DNA of 64,000 nucleotides from Microbacterium binotii (lineage in GTDB: Bacteria; Actinomycetota; Actinomycetes; Actinomycetales; Microbacteriaceae). Shown in pieces: positions 30,570-41,171 of this stretch. Within the stretch, counting starts at the first letter, position 1, and the number at the start of each line of letters is the position of its first letter. The DNA is taken from positions 2,108,001-2,172,000 of the forward strand of contig NZ_CP090347.1 of the NCBI RefSeq assembly GCF_021398715.1, written 5' to 3'. The position numbers and the translations under genes are program-made. Under the pieces are notes generated by a model that had not been told where the DNA came from, searched no databases, and saw only the letters and a list, made by a program, of their open reading frames with translations.

Positions 30570-31807
30570 GCGTGGGCCTCCGTGTCGGGCGATGCGCTCT
30601 TCAGGAGCAGGGCGTCGGCCACCGTGGCCAGCGCGGCGGAGAAGAGCCGGGTGAACTCGTCGATCTCGACATCGCCGATGGTGAGCGGCGGTGCGATGCG
30701 GATGGTCTGGTCGTTGGGCGCGTTGACGACGAGCCCGTGCTGCTGGGCCGCGGCGACGACGGCCGGTGCGACGGGATGCGTGAGCGCCACACCGAGGAGC
30801 AGCCCCTGCCCGCGCACGCCCTCGATCAGGTCGGACTCGATCCCCGCGATCGCCTCCCTCAGCTGCGCACCGCGCACGGCCGCCGCCTCGACAAGGCCCG
30901 CACGCTCGATCTCCTCCAGCACGGCGCCGGCCACGGCGGTGCCCAGAGCGTTTCCTCCGAAGGTCGAACCGTGCGTCCCGGGGTAGAACAGGTCGCTGGC
31001 CGCACCGAAGGTGATCAGGGCGCCGATCGGGAACCCTCCGCCGATACCCTTGGCGACCGTGATCGCGTCGGGGGTGATGCCGGCGTGCTGGAATCCGAAC
31101 CACGCACCGGTGCGACCCGCACCGGTCTGGATCTCGTCGACGATGAGCAGCGCGCCGTGGCGCGCGGTGATCTCCCGCGCCGCCTCGAGATAGCCCGCAG
31201 GCAACGGCAGGACGCCCGCCTCGCCCTTGATGGGCTCGACGAACAGGGCGGCCACGCGCTCGTCCATCGCCGCCTCCAGCGCCTCGATGGTCGAGTCGAG
31301 GAACTCGACGCCGGGCACCATCGGCAGGAACGGCTCCTGCATGGCGGGCTTCCCGGTGAGCGCGAGCGTGCCCATCGTGCGGCCGTGGAATGCGCCGTTG
31401 AGCGCCAGGATGCGGGGGCGCTCGGCACCGCCATGGAGGCGAGCGAGCTTGAACGCCGCCTCGTTGGCCTCCGCGCCGGAGTTGCCGAAGTACACCCGTC
31501 CCGTCTCGCCGGCGCCTGAGAGACGCTTCAGGCGCGCCGCGAGCGCGAGCTGCGGAGGCGTCGCGAAGTAGTTCGACACGTGCGCGAGACGGGCCGCCTG
31601 CGAGGCGACGGCGTCGACGAACACCGGGTGGGCGTGGCCGAGGGCGTCGACGGCGATGCCAGCCAGGAAATCGAGGTAGCGTCGACCGTCCTCGTCCCAG
31701 AGGTAGGCGCCCTCACCGCGCACGAACAGCGCCATACGGTCGCCGACGTTGCGGACGAGGTCGCGTCCGGCGTCGTCCTGCCACGGGGTCACAGTCTGTT
31801 CGGCCAT
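30566..31807 (-). CDS. argD: Acetylornithine aminotransferase
   Basis: 413 residues. PLP enzyme converting N-acetylglutamate semialdehyde to N-acetylornithine. PLP segments: NSGAEANEAAFKLAR, DEIQTGAGRTG and AKGIGGG (Lys of the internal aldimine in VAKG). The ATG at 31807 overlaps the argB stop (TGATG) and is preferred over the GTG immediately in front of it. Confidence 0.95.
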   Translation of the reverse strand: MAEQTVTPWQDDAGRDLVRNVGDRMALFVRGEGAYLWDEDGRRYLDFLAGIAVDALGHAHPVFVDAVASQAARLAHVSNYFATPPQLALAARLKRLSGAGETGRVYFGNSGAEANEAAFKLARLHGGAERPRILALNGAFHGRTMGTLALTGKPAMQEPFLPMVPGVEFLDSTIEALEAAMDERVAALFVEPIKGEAGVLPLPAGYLEAAREITARHGALLIVDEIQTGAGRTGAWFGFQHAGITPDAITVAKGIGGGFPIGALITFGAASDLFYPGTHGSTFGGNALGTAVAGAVLEEIERAGLVEAAAVRGAQLREAIAGIESDLIEGVRGQGLLLGVALTHPVAPAVVAAAQQHGLVVNAPNDQTIRIAPPLTIGDVEIDEFTRLFSAALATVADALLLKSASPDTEAHA

Positions 31808-32709
31808 CACGCCACCACCTCTGTTCCGATGCCTTTCTGAGTGAAGAGTTCGACGAGCACCGAGTGCGGCACCCGTCCGTCGATGATCGCCGCGGTGGGC
31901 ACGCCGCCCGTGACCGCGTCGAGGCAGGCCTGCATCTTCGGGATCATCCCCGACTCCAGACGCGGGAGCATCTCCTCCAACTCCGCGGAGGTCAGATGCG
32001 ACACGAGCGAATCGCGGTTGGGCCAGTCCGCGTAGAGGCCGGGCACGTCGGTCAGCACGACGAGCTTCACGGCCCCCAGCGCCACGGCGAGAGCAGCCGC
32101 GGCCGCATCCGCGTTCACGTTGAGCGAGTGACCGGTGTGATCGAGATCGGGCGCGATGGAGGACACGACGGGGATGCGCCCGGCCTCGAGCTGGTCGATG
32201 ATCGGCTGCGGGTCGACCGAGACCACATCGCCCACCCGACCGAGGTCGTGCTCGACGCCGTCGACGACGACGCCGCGGCGGCGTCCGCCGAACAGTCCCG
32301 CATCCTCGCCCGAGAGTCCGGTCGCGACGGGACCGTGCGCGTTGATCTTGGCGACCAGCTGCGGGTTGATCTGACCGGTGAGCACCATGCGCACGACCGT
32401 GATCGCTTCCGTGGACGTGACGCGGTAGCCGCCCTTGAACTCGCTCGGGATGGCGAGCCTGTCCAGCATGTTGGAGATCTGTGGTCCGCCGCCGTGCACG
32501 ACGACGGGCTTCACGCCGACGTAGCGGAGGTAGGCGATGTCGGCGGCGAAGGCGTCCTGGAGCTCATCGGAGACCATCGCGTTGCCGCCGTACTTCACGA
32601 CCACGATCTGCTCGCGGTAGCGCTTGAGCCACGGCAGCGACTCGATGAGCGTCTCGGCCTTCGCGCTGGCGGCGGCGGGGTCGGTGTCTTGCAGATCGAT
32701 ACCTGTCAT
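31807..32709 (-). CDS. argB: Acetylglutamate kinase
   Basis: 300 residues. Amino-acid kinase fold with VVKYGGNAM (phosphate loop), VHGGGPQI and [11 protein letters not shown]. Phosphorylates N-acetylglutamate. The N-terminal helix ahead of the kinase core ([16 protein letters not shown]) is the type linked to arginine-sensitive hexameric enzymes, so feedback inhibition by arginine is likely. ATG overlaps the argJ stop (ATGA). Confidence 0.95.
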   Translation of the reverse strand: MTGIDLQDTDPAAASAKAETLIESLPWLKRYREQIVVVKYGGNAMVSDELQDAFAADIAYLRYVGVKPVVVHGGGPQISNMLDRLAIPSEFKGGYRVTSTEAITVVRMVLTGQINPQLVAKINAHGPVATGLSGEDAGLFGGRRRGVVVDGVEHDLGRVGDVVSVDPQPIIDQLEAGRIPVVSSIAPDLDHTGHSLNVNADAAAAALAVALGAVKLVVLTDVPGLYADWPNRDSLVSHLTSAELEEMLPRLESGMIPKMQACLDAVTGGVPTAAIIDGRVPHSVLVELFTQKGIGTEVVA

Positions 32710-33863
32710 GAGGAGTACGCGCTGTTCTCGTGGACGTAGTCGTGCGTGAGGTCGTTGGTGCGGATCGTCGCCTCGACGTCGCCGACCTTCAGGTCCACGA
32801 CGAGGTCGGTCGCGCGGGGAGTCAGATCGACCTCTTCGCGCGGGGCGTCGGGACCGCCGGCGGAGCAGACCCGCACGCCGTTCATCCAGACGTCGACGTC
32901 GTAGGGGTCGAAGGCGGCCTGCGTGGTGCCGATCGCGGCCAGCACCCTCCCCCAGTTCGGGTCGTTGCCGAAGATCGCCGCCTTGAAGAGGTTGTTGCGG
33001 GCGATGGAGCGCCCCACCTCGACGGCGTCCTCCTCGGATGCGGCGTGCACGACGCGGATGGTGATGTCGTGGCTCGCGCCCTCGGCGTCGCCCTGCAGCT
33101 GCCGCGCCAGGTCGTCGCACAGCGCGACCAGCCCCGCGCGGAAGGCCGCCGGATCCGGCTCGACACCGCTCGCGCCGCTGACGAGCAGGCTCACCTGGTC
33201 GTTCGTCGACATGCAGCCGTCGGAGTCGAGGCGGTCGAAGCTGACGTGGGTCGCGGCGCGGAGGTGCGCGTCGGCGTCGGACGCCGTCAGCACCGCATCC
33301 GTCGTGATGACCACGAGCATCGTGGCGAGACCCGGCGCGAGCATGCCCGCGCCCTTGGCGATGCCGCCGATCGTCCAGCCGTCTCCGGCGTACACGCTCG
33401 TCTTCGCGACGGAGTCGGTGGTCATGATGGCGTGCGCTGCATCCGGACCTCCGTCGGCGGACAACGCGGCGACACCCGCCTCCACGCCCTGGAGGACCTT
33501 CGCGCGGAACGCCTCGTCACCGGTTCCGATCAGACCGGTCGAGCACACCAGGATGTCGCCGGGCGCGACGCCGAGCAGCTCGGCCGCTCGCTCGGCGGTC
33601 TGGTGGGTGGTCTGGAAACCGAAGGAGCCCGTAAAGCAGTTCGCGCCGCCGGAGTTCAGCACGATGGCCTCGACGACGCCATCGGTGATGACCTGCTCCG
33701 ACCACAGGATGGGGTTGGCCTTGGCTCTGTTGGAGGTGAAGACCGCGGCGCCGACCTTGAGAGGTCCGCGGTTGACGACGACGGCCACGTCGGACTTGCC
33801 GGTCGACTTCAGGCCGGCGGCGACACCGGCCGCCTCGAATCCTGCGGGGGCGGTGACGGTCAC
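32706..33863 (-). CDS. argJ: Bifunctional ornithine acetyltransferase / N-acetylglutamate synthase
   Basis: 385 residues with a GTG start that overlaps the argC stop (GTGA). Recycles the acetyl group from acetylornithine to glutamate. The self-cleavage site is visible in [14 protein letters not shown], with Thr181 as the nucleophile that begins the beta chain. The C-terminus [12 protein letters not shown] is typical of the family. Its presence gives a cyclic arginine pathway. Confidence 0.95.
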   Translation of the reverse strand: MTVTAPAGFEAAGVAAGLKSTGKSDVAVVVNRGPLKVGAAVFTSNRAKANPILWSEQVITDGVVEAIVLNSGGANCFTGSFGFQTTHQTAERAAELLGVAPGDILVCSTGLIGTGDEAFRAKVLQGVEAGVAALSADGGPDAAHAIMTTDSVAKTSVYAGDGWTIGGIAKGAGMLAPGLATMLVVITTDAVLTASDADAHLRAATHVSFDRLDSDGCMSTNDQVSLLVSGASGVEPDPAAFRAGLVALCDDLARQLQGDAEGASHDITIRVVHAASEEDAVEVGRSIARNNLFKAAIFGNDPNWGRVLAAIGTTQAAFDPYDVDVWMNGVRVCSAGGPDAPREEVDLTPRATDLVVDLKVGDVEATIRTNDLTHDYVHENSAYSS

Positions 33864-34906
33864 GGCGCGACTCCGTTCACGGTGAGCGCCCGGTGTTCGG
33901 GAAGACCGAGCGCGATGTTCATGGACTGCACGGCGGCGCCCGCCGTGCCCTTGACGAGATTGTCGACGGCGGCGACCACGACGACGCGGTTCGCCGCGCG
34001 ATCGATGGCGAGTCCGAGCAGCGCGGTGTTGGCTCCCAGCACATCCGCCGTGCGGGGGAACGCCCCCTCCGGCAGCAGCTGCACGAACGTCTCGTCCGCG
34101 TAGGCCGTCTCCCACGCCTCCCGGATCTCGGCGTCGGTGGCACCGGGCGCGATCGGCGCCGTGGAGGTGGCGAGGATGCCGCGCGACATCGGGACGATGA
34201 CGGGCGTGAAGGAGATGCGCACGTCGCCCCGGGCACCGGCTCCGGCGAGCGCCTGCTGGATCTCCGGGATGTGGCGGTGCGTGCCGCCGACGGCGTAGGG
34301 GTTGGCCGTGCCGAGGATCTCGCTCGCCAGCAGGTGCGGCTTGAGGCTCTTCCCGGCGCCGGAAGGGCCGACGGCGAGGACGCTGACGATGTCGCCCGGA
34401 TCGATGACGCCGGCGGCGACACCAGGGGCGAGGCTCAGCGAGACCGTCGAGGCGTTGCAGCCGGGAGCGGCGATGCGCGACGCTCCGACGAGCCGCTCGC
34501 GCTGCTTGGCGCCGTCGACGAGAAGCTCCGGCACGCCGTAGGTCCACGCGTCGTGGAACTCGCCGCCGTAGAAGGCGGCCCACGCATCGGCGGAGGTGAG
34601 CCGGTGATCGGCCCCGGCGTCGATGACGAGCGGGACCTCGGCGAGCGCGTCGGTGTACTGACCGGACTGTCCGTGCGGCAGTGCCAGCACGACGATGTCG
34701 TGACCGGCGAGCACCTCGGGCGTCGTCGGCTGGAGCTCGAGGTGCGCGAGCGAGCGCAGGTGCGGCTGCTGCGAGATCAGCGAGGTTCCGGCATTCGAAT
34801 GCGCGGTGACCGTGCGGATCTCGACGTCGGGGTGCGCGGAGAGGATGCGGAGGATCTCGCCTCCCGCATAGCCGGACGCGCCGGATACGGCGACCGAATA
34901 GGGCAT
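33860..34906 (-). CDS. argC: N-acetyl-gamma-glutamyl-phosphate reductase
   Basis: 348 residues. NADPH-dependent reduction in arginine synthesis. Nucleotide loop [10 protein letters not shown] (8-17), active-site Cys in AAPGCNAS and the GTHRHIPEI loop are intact. First gene of the argCJBDF series. The ATG has AAGGTGG upstream. No clear ArgR box (paired TNTGAAT-type) was seen in the 237-bp spacer in front. Confidence 0.95.
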   Translation of the reverse strand: MPYSVAVSGASGYAGGEILRILSAHPDVEIRTVTAHSNAGTSLISQQPHLRSLAHLELQPTTPEVLAGHDIVVLALPHGQSGQYTDALAEVPLVIDAGADHRLTSADAWAAFYGGEFHDAWTYGVPELLVDGAKQRERLVGASRIAAPGCNASTVSLSLAPGVAAGVIDPGDIVSVLAVGPSGAGKSLKPHLLASEILGTANPYAVGGTHRHIPEIQQALAGAGARGDVRISFTPVIVPMSRGILATSTAPIAPGATDAEIREAWETAYADETFVQLLPEGAFPRTADVLGANTALLGLAIDRAANRVVVVAAVDNLVKGTAGAAVQSMNIALGLPEHRALTVNGVAP

Positions 34907-35143
34907 GGGTTCCACCTTAGAGTCTGGGAGCTGTGCGCTCGCGCGCACCGGCGGCATCGGCGACGCCCGCGCACCCGGACCGGTGCGGCACGCATCGCCT
35001 AGATTCGGCGGTCTCCCAGACGTCGGCGCACGACCACGCGCTGTGCGCTGTGGAACCGGGCCGAGGACATGCGCCGACGATAGCGGCGTGCACACCGCAT
35101 CCGCAACTCGGCGCGCGTCTGATGCTCCCACCAGACTGGAGCG

Positions 35144-36274
35144 ATGCTGCAGACCATCGCCGTCTCCGGATACCGGTCGCTCCGCGACGTCGTCGTGCCG
35201 CTGGGCGCTCTCACCGTCGTCACCGGCGCGAACGGCACCGGCAAGTCGAACCTCTACCGCGCCCTGCGCCTGCTCGCGGGAGCCGCCACCGGCGGCATGG
35301 TCGAAGCGGTCGCGCGCGAGGGAGGCCTGTCTTCGTTGCTGTGGGCCGGTCCCGAGCACGGCGGCGGCGAAGGCACCCTGCGACGCGACCCGGTCGCCGT
35401 GCGGTTGGGATTCGCCTCCGACGAGCTCGGCTATCTGGTGGATCTCGGCCTGCCTCAGACCGGCAGCGCGAGCCTGTTCTCCCGCGATCCAGAGATCAAA
35501 CGCGAACAGGTCTTCGCCGGCGCGGTCGCCAAGCCCTCGACGTTGCTGGTCGATCGACGGGGCCCGGCGACGCGCGTGCGCGAGGAGTCGTGGACCACGC
35601 TTCGACAACCGCTCGCAGCGTTCGAGAGCATCCTCCTCGACCTCGCCGACGGCGACACCGGTCCCGAGCTGCTGGCGCTGCGACGCACCCTGGCGAGCTG
35701 GCGTTTCTACGATCATTTCCGCGTGGATGCGGACGCCCCCGCACGTGCCCCGCGGGTGGGCACGCGCACGCGCGCCCTCGCCCACGGCGGCGAGGACGTC
35801 GCGGCGCTGTGGGCGAGCGTGCGCGAAGCGGGCGCGGGCGACACCCTCGACGGGGAGGTCGATCGTGCGTTCCCCGGCATGCGGGTGCAGATCGACGCGG
35901 AGGACGGGCGGCTGCGACTGCGACTGCGTCAGCCCGGACTCCTGCGCGCGCTCGACGTCGCCGAGGTCAGCGACGGCGTCCTGCGCTATCTGCTGCTGTG
36001 CGCCGCGCTACTGCCCGCGACCCCGGGGCCGCTCATCGTGCTCAACGAGCCGGAGGCGAGCCTGCACGAGAGCCTGCTCGCGCCGCTGGCGCAACTCATC
36101 GTGTCCGCCTCGCGGCGCACCCAGGTGATCGTGGTCACCCACGCGACCCCGCTCGCTCGCCGGCTCGAGGACGCCGGCGCCCTCGGCCACCGTTTGGCGC
36201 GCAGTGCCGACGGCACGATCGTCGAGGACCAGGGCTTCCTCGACGTCCCCGCATGGAACTGGGGCAGCCGCTGA
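35144..36274 (+). CDS. AAA family ATPase (ABC/RecF-like)
   Basis: 376 residues. Walker A GANGTGKS (28-35), Walker [13 protein letters not shown] and a downstream [11 protein letters not shown] switch, with a [14 protein letters not shown] signature-like helix before Walker B. This is the layout of single-protein OLD/RecF-like ATPases with AAA_21-type domains. No nuclease (TOPRIM) domain is fused and no partner gene is adjacent, so a defence role is not supported. It converges with pheT. Confidence 0.75.
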   Translation: MLQTIAVSGYRSLRDVVVPLGALTVVTGANGTGKSNLYRALRLLAGAATGGMVEAVAREGGLSSLLWAGPEHGGGEGTLRRDPVAVRLGFASDELGYLVDLGLPQTGSASLFSRDPEIKREQVFAGAVAKPSTLLVDRRGPATRVREESWTTLRQPLAAFESILLDLADGDTGPELLALRRTLASWRFYDHFRVDADAPARAPRVGTRTRALAHGGEDVAALWASVREAGAGDTLDGEVDRAFPGMRVQIDAEDGRLRLRLRQPGLLRALDVAEVSDGVLRYLLLCAALLPATPGPLIVLNEPEASLHESLLAPLAQLIVSASRRTQVIVVTHATPLARRLEDAGALGHRLARSADGTIVEDQGFLDVPAWNWGSR

Positions 36275-36304
36275 GCGGAGCGCGCGGGCGCAGGCCCTCC
36301 GAAC

Positions 36305-38824
36305 TCAGTCGCGCAGGACGGCTCCGAACCGCTCGGCGGCCACCGCGACGCCCGCGAGCTTCGCGTCGGTCGCCTCCGCCGAGGTCAGCGTGCGGTCCTC
36401 CGCGCGGAAGCGCAGTGCGAACGTCAGGCTCTTCGAGCCCTGGTCCACCCCCTGGCCGCGGTAGTCGTCCACCAGCCGCGCCGACTCGAGCAGTGCTCCG
36501 GCCCCGTCGACGAGCGCGGCGCGGACATCCGCGGCCGCGGCCTCGGCGGGAACCACGAGGGAGACGTCCTGCGTCGCCGCGGGATAGCCCGACAACGACG
36601 CGGCGACGACGCGCGAGCCCGCGATCTCGACAAGGAGATCGAGATCGAGCTCGGCCACGGTGATCCGGCCGGGCAGATCGGCGGCCTCGGAGACGGCGGG
36701 GAGAAGCTCGCCCACATAACCGACGACGGTGCCCGCGACCGACACGATGCCGGTGCGGCCCGGATGGAGGGCGGCGCGCAGTCCCTGCGCGACGGCCACC
36801 TCCACACCCGCCGCGGCCGCGATCACTCGGACCGCGTCGAGCGCCTCGCTGAGCCCCGCGGCCTCTGCGGAGCGCCCCGGCTGCTTGGGCGCGACGGCGC
36901 CCGCCACGAGCACGGCCACGTGGCGGCGCTGCGGCGGGATCGACCCGTCCAGCTGAGCGAGGGTCGCCGCATCCGGGCGCACCGCCAGGGGCGGGACGAA
37001 CGACGTGCCGTACGTGACGCCGGGCTCGGGGAGGAACACCGACCCCGCCTCGAAGAGGCTCAGATCCACCAGGCCGCGTGCGACGTTGCGGTGCGCGACC
37101 TGAAGCAGGCCCGGCACCAGCGAGCGGCGGAGATACGCCGCCTGCGAGTCCAGCGCATTGGCGAGCTTGATGCTCGGCACCGAGGACCCGTCTGCACTGC
37201 CGTGGAGGTCGTTCTGCTCACGCGCGACGAACGGGAACGACGGCGTCTCGACGTATCCCGCGGCGGCGAGCGCATTCGAGACGCGGCGCCGGCCCTGCTG
37301 CGCCGGCGTCCAGCCGCGTCCCGAGGGGGCGACCGGCAGCACGGAGGGGATGCGGTCGTATCCCTCGATGCGGGCGACCTCCTCTGCGAGCGTCCACGCG
37401 TCGGTGAGGTCGGGACGCCACGTCGGCGCGTCAACGAACCACGCCGAACCGGTGTCGTGCACCGTCGCCCCGATGAGCTCGAGGGCTGCGACGATCTGCT
37501 CTCGCGTGTAGTCGACGCCGATGAGGCCGGGCACGAAGTCGTACTCGAGCGCGATCGCCTCGCGCTCGAGCTCCGCCCCGAGCGCGGCGCCGGTCGCGTC
37601 GGCGGTGCCGCCGGCGTACTGCACCATCAGCTCGACGACGCGCTGGGCGGCCGCGTACGGGACGGCCGGGTCCACTCCCCGCTCGAAGCGGCGTGACGCC
37701 TCCGACGGCAGCTTGTGGCGACGGGCCGTGCGGGCGATCGAGATCTGATCGAAGATCGCCGCCTCGATGAGCACGTTCGTGGTGGCGTCGCTCATCTCGG
37801 TGGCGGCGCCGCCCATGACGCCGGCGAGGCCGATGGGCCCCGAGTCGTCGGTGATCAGCAGGTCCTCGGCGTCGAGCGTGCGGACGACCCCGTCGAGGGT
37901 CTCGAGCTTCTCGCCCGCTCGAGCCCGGCGCACGGTGATCCCGCCGGTCAGCTTGTCGAGGTCGTAGCCGTGGATCGGGTTGCCGAGCTCGAGCATCACG
38001 TAGTTGGTGATATCGATCAGGATGCCGAGCGAGCGGATGCCGGCGAGCGTGAGGCGCGTGATCATCCACGGCGGTGTGGGGCGGGAAGCATCGACGCCCC
38101 GCACGACGCGGGCGACGAACTCCGTGACGCCCGCGCGTCCGCGGATCGGGTTCTCATCGGACACGGCGAGCGGGAAACCCTCCCCCGGCTCGTCGAGCGG
38201 GCGCTCGGCGGGGTCGTGGAAGGCGGCGCCGGTCGCGTGCGAGTACTCGCGGGCCGCGCCGCGGATCGAGAGCGCGTAGCCGCGATCGGGGGTCACATTG
38301 ATGTCGACGGCGACGTCGTCGAGTCCCAGCAACGCGATCGCATCGGTGCCGACGGGTGCGTCGATCCCGAGCTCGACGAGGCGGAGGATGCCGGAGTGCT
38401 CGCTGCCGAGCCCCAGCTCCTTCGCCGACGCGATCATGCCGTCGGACACGTGGCCGTAGGTCTTGCGCGCCGCGATCGGGAAGGGCCCGGGAAGCACCGA
38501 GCCGGGCAGGGTCACGACGACCTTGTCACCGGGGAAGAAATTGCGCGCGCCGCAGACGATGCCGTGGATGTCGGCCCCGCCGTCGGCCGCCGTCTCGCCC
38601 TCCGGCGCGACGCGCACCTGGCACCACCGGATCGTCTTGCCGTTGGACTGCGGCTCCTCCTCGAACGAGAGCACCTCGCCCACGACGATCGGTCCCTGCA
38701 GTTCGAAGCGGTGGACGTCCTCCTCCTCGAACCCGACCCGCACGAAGGCGGCCAGGACGTCCTCGGGAGAGGCCTGGGCAGGAACCTCGACGAACTCACG
38801 CAACCACGACAGCGGAACGCGCAT
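36305..38824 (-). CDS. pheT: Phenylalanyl-tRNA synthetase beta subunit
   Basis: 839 residues, the normal length. MRVPLSWLREFVEVP start, tRNA-binding (EMAP-like) domain about 40-150, B3/4 editing domain, B5, the core near residue 490-680, and a C-terminal anticodon-binding FDX-ACB domain (LSGYPAATQDVSLVV, LTFALRFRAEDRTLT). The ATG overlaps the pheS stop (TGATG). Forms an alpha2beta2 enzyme with PheS. Confidence 0.96.
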   Translation of the reverse strand: MRVPLSWLREFVEVPAQASPEDVLAAFVRVGFEEEDVHRFELQGPIVVGEVLSFEEEPQSNGKTIRWCQVRVAPEGETAADGGADIHGIVCGARNFFPGDKVVVTLPGSVLPGPFPIAARKTYGHVSDGMIASAKELGLGSEHSGILRLVELGIDAPVGTDAIALLGLDDVAVDINVTPDRGYALSIRGAAREYSHATGAAFHDPAERPLDEPGEGFPLAVSDENPIRGRAGVTEFVARVVRGVDASRPTPPWMITRLTLAGIRSLGILIDITNYVMLELGNPIHGYDLDKLTGGITVRRARAGEKLETLDGVVRTLDAEDLLITDDSGPIGLAGVMGGAATEMSDATTNVLIEAAIFDQISIARTARRHKLPSEASRRFERGVDPAVPYAAAQRVVELMVQYAGGTADATGAALGAELEREAIALEYDFVPGLIGVDYTREQIVAALELIGATVHDTGSAWFVDAPTWRPDLTDAWTLAEEVARIEGYDRIPSVLPVAPSGRGWTPAQQGRRRVSNALAAAGYVETPSFPFVAREQNDLHGSADGSSVPSIKLANALDSQAAYLRRSLVPGLLQVAHRNVARGLVDLSLFEAGSVFLPEPGVTYGTSFVPPLAVRPDAATLAQLDGSIPPQRRHVAVLVAGAVAPKQPGRSAEAAGLSEALDAVRVIAAAAGVEVAVAQGLRAALHPGRTGIVSVAGTVVGYVGELLPAVSEAADLPGRITVAELDLDLLVEIAGSRVVAASLSGYPAATQDVSLVVPAEAAAADVRAALVDGAGALLESARLVDDYRGQGVDQGSKSLTFALRFRAEDRTLTSAEATDAKLAGVAVAAERFGAVLRD

Positions 38825-39870
38825 CACACCACCATCCCGAACTGCTCGCTGAATCGCACATCACCCTCGGCCATGTCCCTCATGTCCTGGACGTCGCTGC
38901 GGAACATCAGGGTGCGCTCGATCCCCATACCGAAGGCGAAGCCGGAGTACTCCTGCGGATCGATGCCCGCGGCGCGCAGCACGTTGGGGTTGACCATGCC
39001 GCACCCGCCCCACTCGATCCATCGCGCGCCGCCCTTGAAGGTGGGGTGCCAGAGGTCGAGCTCGGCGCTGGGCTCGGTGAAGGGGAAGTAGTTGGCGCGG
39101 AAGCGCGTCTTGGCCTCGGGCCCGAAGAGCTGGCGCGCGACGTGGTCGAGCGTGCCCTTCAGATGCGCCATCGTGATCCCCTTGTCGATGACGAGTCCTT
39201 CGAACTGGCTGAAGACCGGAAGGTGCGTGGCATCGAACTCGTCGGTGCGGTACACCCGGCCGGGGCACACGACGTAGATCGGAAGCTCGCGCTCGAGCAT
39301 CGACCGCACCTGCACCGGACTCGTGTGGGTGCGCATGACGAGGTGGCGATCGACCGGATCGACGAAGAACGTGTCCTGCATCTGGCGCGCGGGGTGATCG
39401 ACGTCGAAGTTGAGCGCGTCGAAGTTGAACCACTCGTGCTCGAGCTCCGGCCCCTCCGCGATCTCCCAGCCCATGCCGACGAAGATGTCGCCGATCTGCT
39501 CCTGCAGGAGCGTGAGCGGATGCCGCGCGCCGACCCGCGTGCGGACCGGGATCGCCGTGATGTCGACGCGCTCGGCCTCGAGGCGCGCCGCCGTCTCCGC
39601 CGTCTCGATCTCCGCCTCGCGGGCGGCGAGCGCCTGGTTCACGCGGCCCCGCGCCTGACCGACGAGCTTGCCGAACTCGGCCTTGCGCTCGTTCGGGACG
39701 TCACGGAGACGGGCGTTCAGCCGCGCGAGCGGCGAGCCCTCTCCGGCGTGGGCACTGCGTGCGGCCTTGAGGGCTGCGGAGTCGGCGGCTGCGGCGATGG
39801 CGGCCAGGGCCTCGTCGACCGCTGTGCTCACCGCATCGGGAGTGATCTCGTTCTGGGGTGCGTCGGACAC
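38824..39870 (-). CDS. pheS: Phenylalanyl-tRNA synthetase alpha subunit
   Basis: 348 residues. N-terminal coiled coil (about 15-95), then the class II catalytic core with MGWEIAEGPELEHEWFNFDALN, HTSPVQVR (motif 2 region), PGRVYR and GFAFGMGIERTLM (motif 3). GTG start at VSDAPQNE. Located upstream of pheT in one operon. Confidence 0.96.
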   Translation of the reverse strand: MSDAPQNEITPDAVSTAVDEALAAIAAAADSAALKAARSAHAGEGSPLARLNARLRDVPNERKAEFGKLVGQARGRVNQALAAREAEIETAETAARLEAERVDITAIPVRTRVGARHPLTLLQEQIGDIFVGMGWEIAEGPELEHEWFNFDALNFDVDHPARQMQDTFFVDPVDRHLVMRTHTSPVQVRSMLERELPIYVVCPGRVYRTDEFDATHLPVFSQFEGLVIDKGITMAHLKGTLDHVARQLFGPEAKTRFRANYFPFTEPSAELDLWHPTFKGGARWIEWGGCGMVNPNVLRAAGIDPQEYSGFAFGMGIERTLMFRSDVQDMRDMAEGDVRFSEQFGMVV

Positions 39871-39881
39871 GGTGATCGAGT

Positions 39882-40514
39882 CTACCGGCGCGCTGCGGGC
39901 TCCGAAGCGGCCGAGAGGTCCGCCGCCGCGGTGATGAGCGCGAGCGCCGCGGCGAAGGGATCCGGGCGCCGGCTCGCCACATGCTCCGGCGCGAGCGCCG
40001 CCGTGCGGGAGGCGACCCCGAGGGCGTCGGCGGCGGTGCGCTGCTGCTCGTGGAAGGTGTACCCGACGACGAAGTGCGTGACGGCATCGGCCACGACCTG
40101 CGGCGCGTGCCCCGCATCCGGATAGCGCTCGGCGAGCACGAGGTGAAGGGGCGATTCCACCAGCCCGAGCGCGAGGGAGCTGGACACGACCTCGGCACCG
40201 TCGCGATGCGCGAGCAGGCGGTCGTGCAGGCGCTCCCCCAGCTTCCGGGCCGCCTCGCCGAGCGGCAGAGCCGCGCCGAGGGCGCCGACGGCGGACACGG
40301 GCGCGAGGATGCGGGCGCTGACGGCGGCGAGGAGCTCCTGTTTGTTCTCCACGTGCCAGTAGAGCGCGCTGGGCTGGACACCGAGCTCGTCCGCGAGTCG
40401 GCGCATCGACAGGTCCGGCAGCCCCACGCGATCCAGCAGCGCGAGGGCCGCATCCACGACGTCCGTCTTCGAGCGACGGGGCGCGCGGGAGGAGTTTGAG
40501 CCGTCGGCCACCAT
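39882..40514 (-). CDS. bioQ: TetR-family repressor, BioQ-like
   Basis: 210 residues. N-terminal TetR DNA-binding domain (about 15-62: SKTDVVDAALALLDRVGLPD, GVQPSALYWHVENKQELL) and a TetR_C-type ligand domain. It is divergent from bioY. The 51-bp gap holds two perfect TGAAC-N3-GTTCA palindromes, close to the TGAAC-N3-GTTAC operator described for BioQ, the biotin repressor of Corynebacterium and Mycobacterium. BioQ identity is inferred from operator and neighbourhood. It would repress both itself and the bioY operon. Confidence 0.75.
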   Translation of the reverse strand: MVADGSNSSRAPRRSKTDVVDAALALLDRVGLPDLSMRRLADELGVQPSALYWHVENKQELLAAVSARILAPVSAVGALGAALPLGEAARKLGERLHDRLLAHRDGAEVVSSSLALGLVESPLHLVLAERYPDAGHAPQVVADAVTHFVVGYTFHEQQRTAADALGVASRTAALAPEHVASRRPDPFAAALALITAAADLSAASEPAARR

Positions 40515-40528
40515 GCGGGTACTGTACC

Positions 40529-40556
40529 TGAACAGTGTTCACATGAACGCCGTTCA
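40529..40556. promoter_or_regulatory. Twin BioQ-type operators
   Basis: Two perfect palindromes, TGAACAGTGTTCA (40529-40541) and TGAACGCCGTTCA (40544-40556), 15 bp centre to centre. They lie between the divergent starts of the TetR gene and bioY. The second ends 9 bases before the bioY ATG and overlaps its AGGAGG ribosome site, so binding would block both transcription and access to the start. Confidence 0.85.
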
Positions 40557-40565
40557 GGAGGATCC

Positions 40566-41171
40566 ATGACCGTGCTCGTCCCCTCGGTGCGCCGCCGACT
40601 CGACGCCACCGACATCGCCAGAGCCGGCGTCTTCGCCGCGGTCATCGCCGTGCTCGGCGTGCCCGGCGCGTTCACCATCTTCGGCGCGGTGCCCATCACC
40701 GCCCAGACGCTCGGCGTCATGCTCGCCGGCGCGATCCTCGGCCCCGCCGTCGGGGCGCTGTCGGTCACAGCCCTGCTGGCCCTGGTCGCCGCGGGTCTCC
40801 CGCTCCTCGCGGGCGGGCGGGGCGGGATCGGGGTCTTCGTCGGTCCCACGGGCGGCTATCTGCTCGGGTGGCTCGTCGGGGTCGTGGTCATCGGTCTGAT
40901 CGTGCACGCCGCCGGACGACGCCCGATCTGGTGGCGCACCTTCCTCGGCACCTTGGTGGGCGGAGTGCTCGTCGTGTACGCCGTCGGCATCCCGGTGCAG
41001 TCCCTCGTGCTGCGGATCGGCCTCGGGGAGGCAGCGCTGTCGAGCCTCGTGTTCCTGCCGGGCGATCTGATCAAGGTCGTCGCGACGACGCTGATCGTCG
41101 GCACCCTCGTGCGCGGATATCCGCGGGCCTTCCGTCGTCAATGGCGCGCCCGCCCCACCACCGCCGCGTGA
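40566..41171 (+). CDS. bioY: Biotin ECF transporter S component BioY
   Basis: 201 residues, six membrane helices. The BioY family stretch VPITAQTLGVMLAGAILGP and the following GGRGGIGVFVGPTGGYLLGW, with FLPGDLIKV near the end, are diagnostic. Binds biotin and uses the BioM/BioN energising module encoded downstream. AGGAGG precedes the ATG. First gene of a five-gene operon with overlapping ends. Confidence 0.95.
   Translation: MTVLVPSVRRRLDATDIARAGVFAAVIAVLGVPGAFTIFGAVPITAQTLGVMLAGAILGPAVGALSVTALLALVAAGLPLLAGGRGGIGVFVGPTGGYLLGWLVGVVVIGLIVHAAGRRPIWWRTFLGTLVGGVLVVYAVGIPVQSLVLRIGLGEAALSSLVFLPGDLIKVVATTLIVGTLVRGYPRAFRRQWRARPTTAA

Noticed and set aside
35144..36274. AAA ATPase as part of an anti-phage (OLD/Gabija-like) system
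   Set aside because: No TOPRIM domain, helicase partner or other defence gene is adjacent; the neighbours are housekeeping genes.
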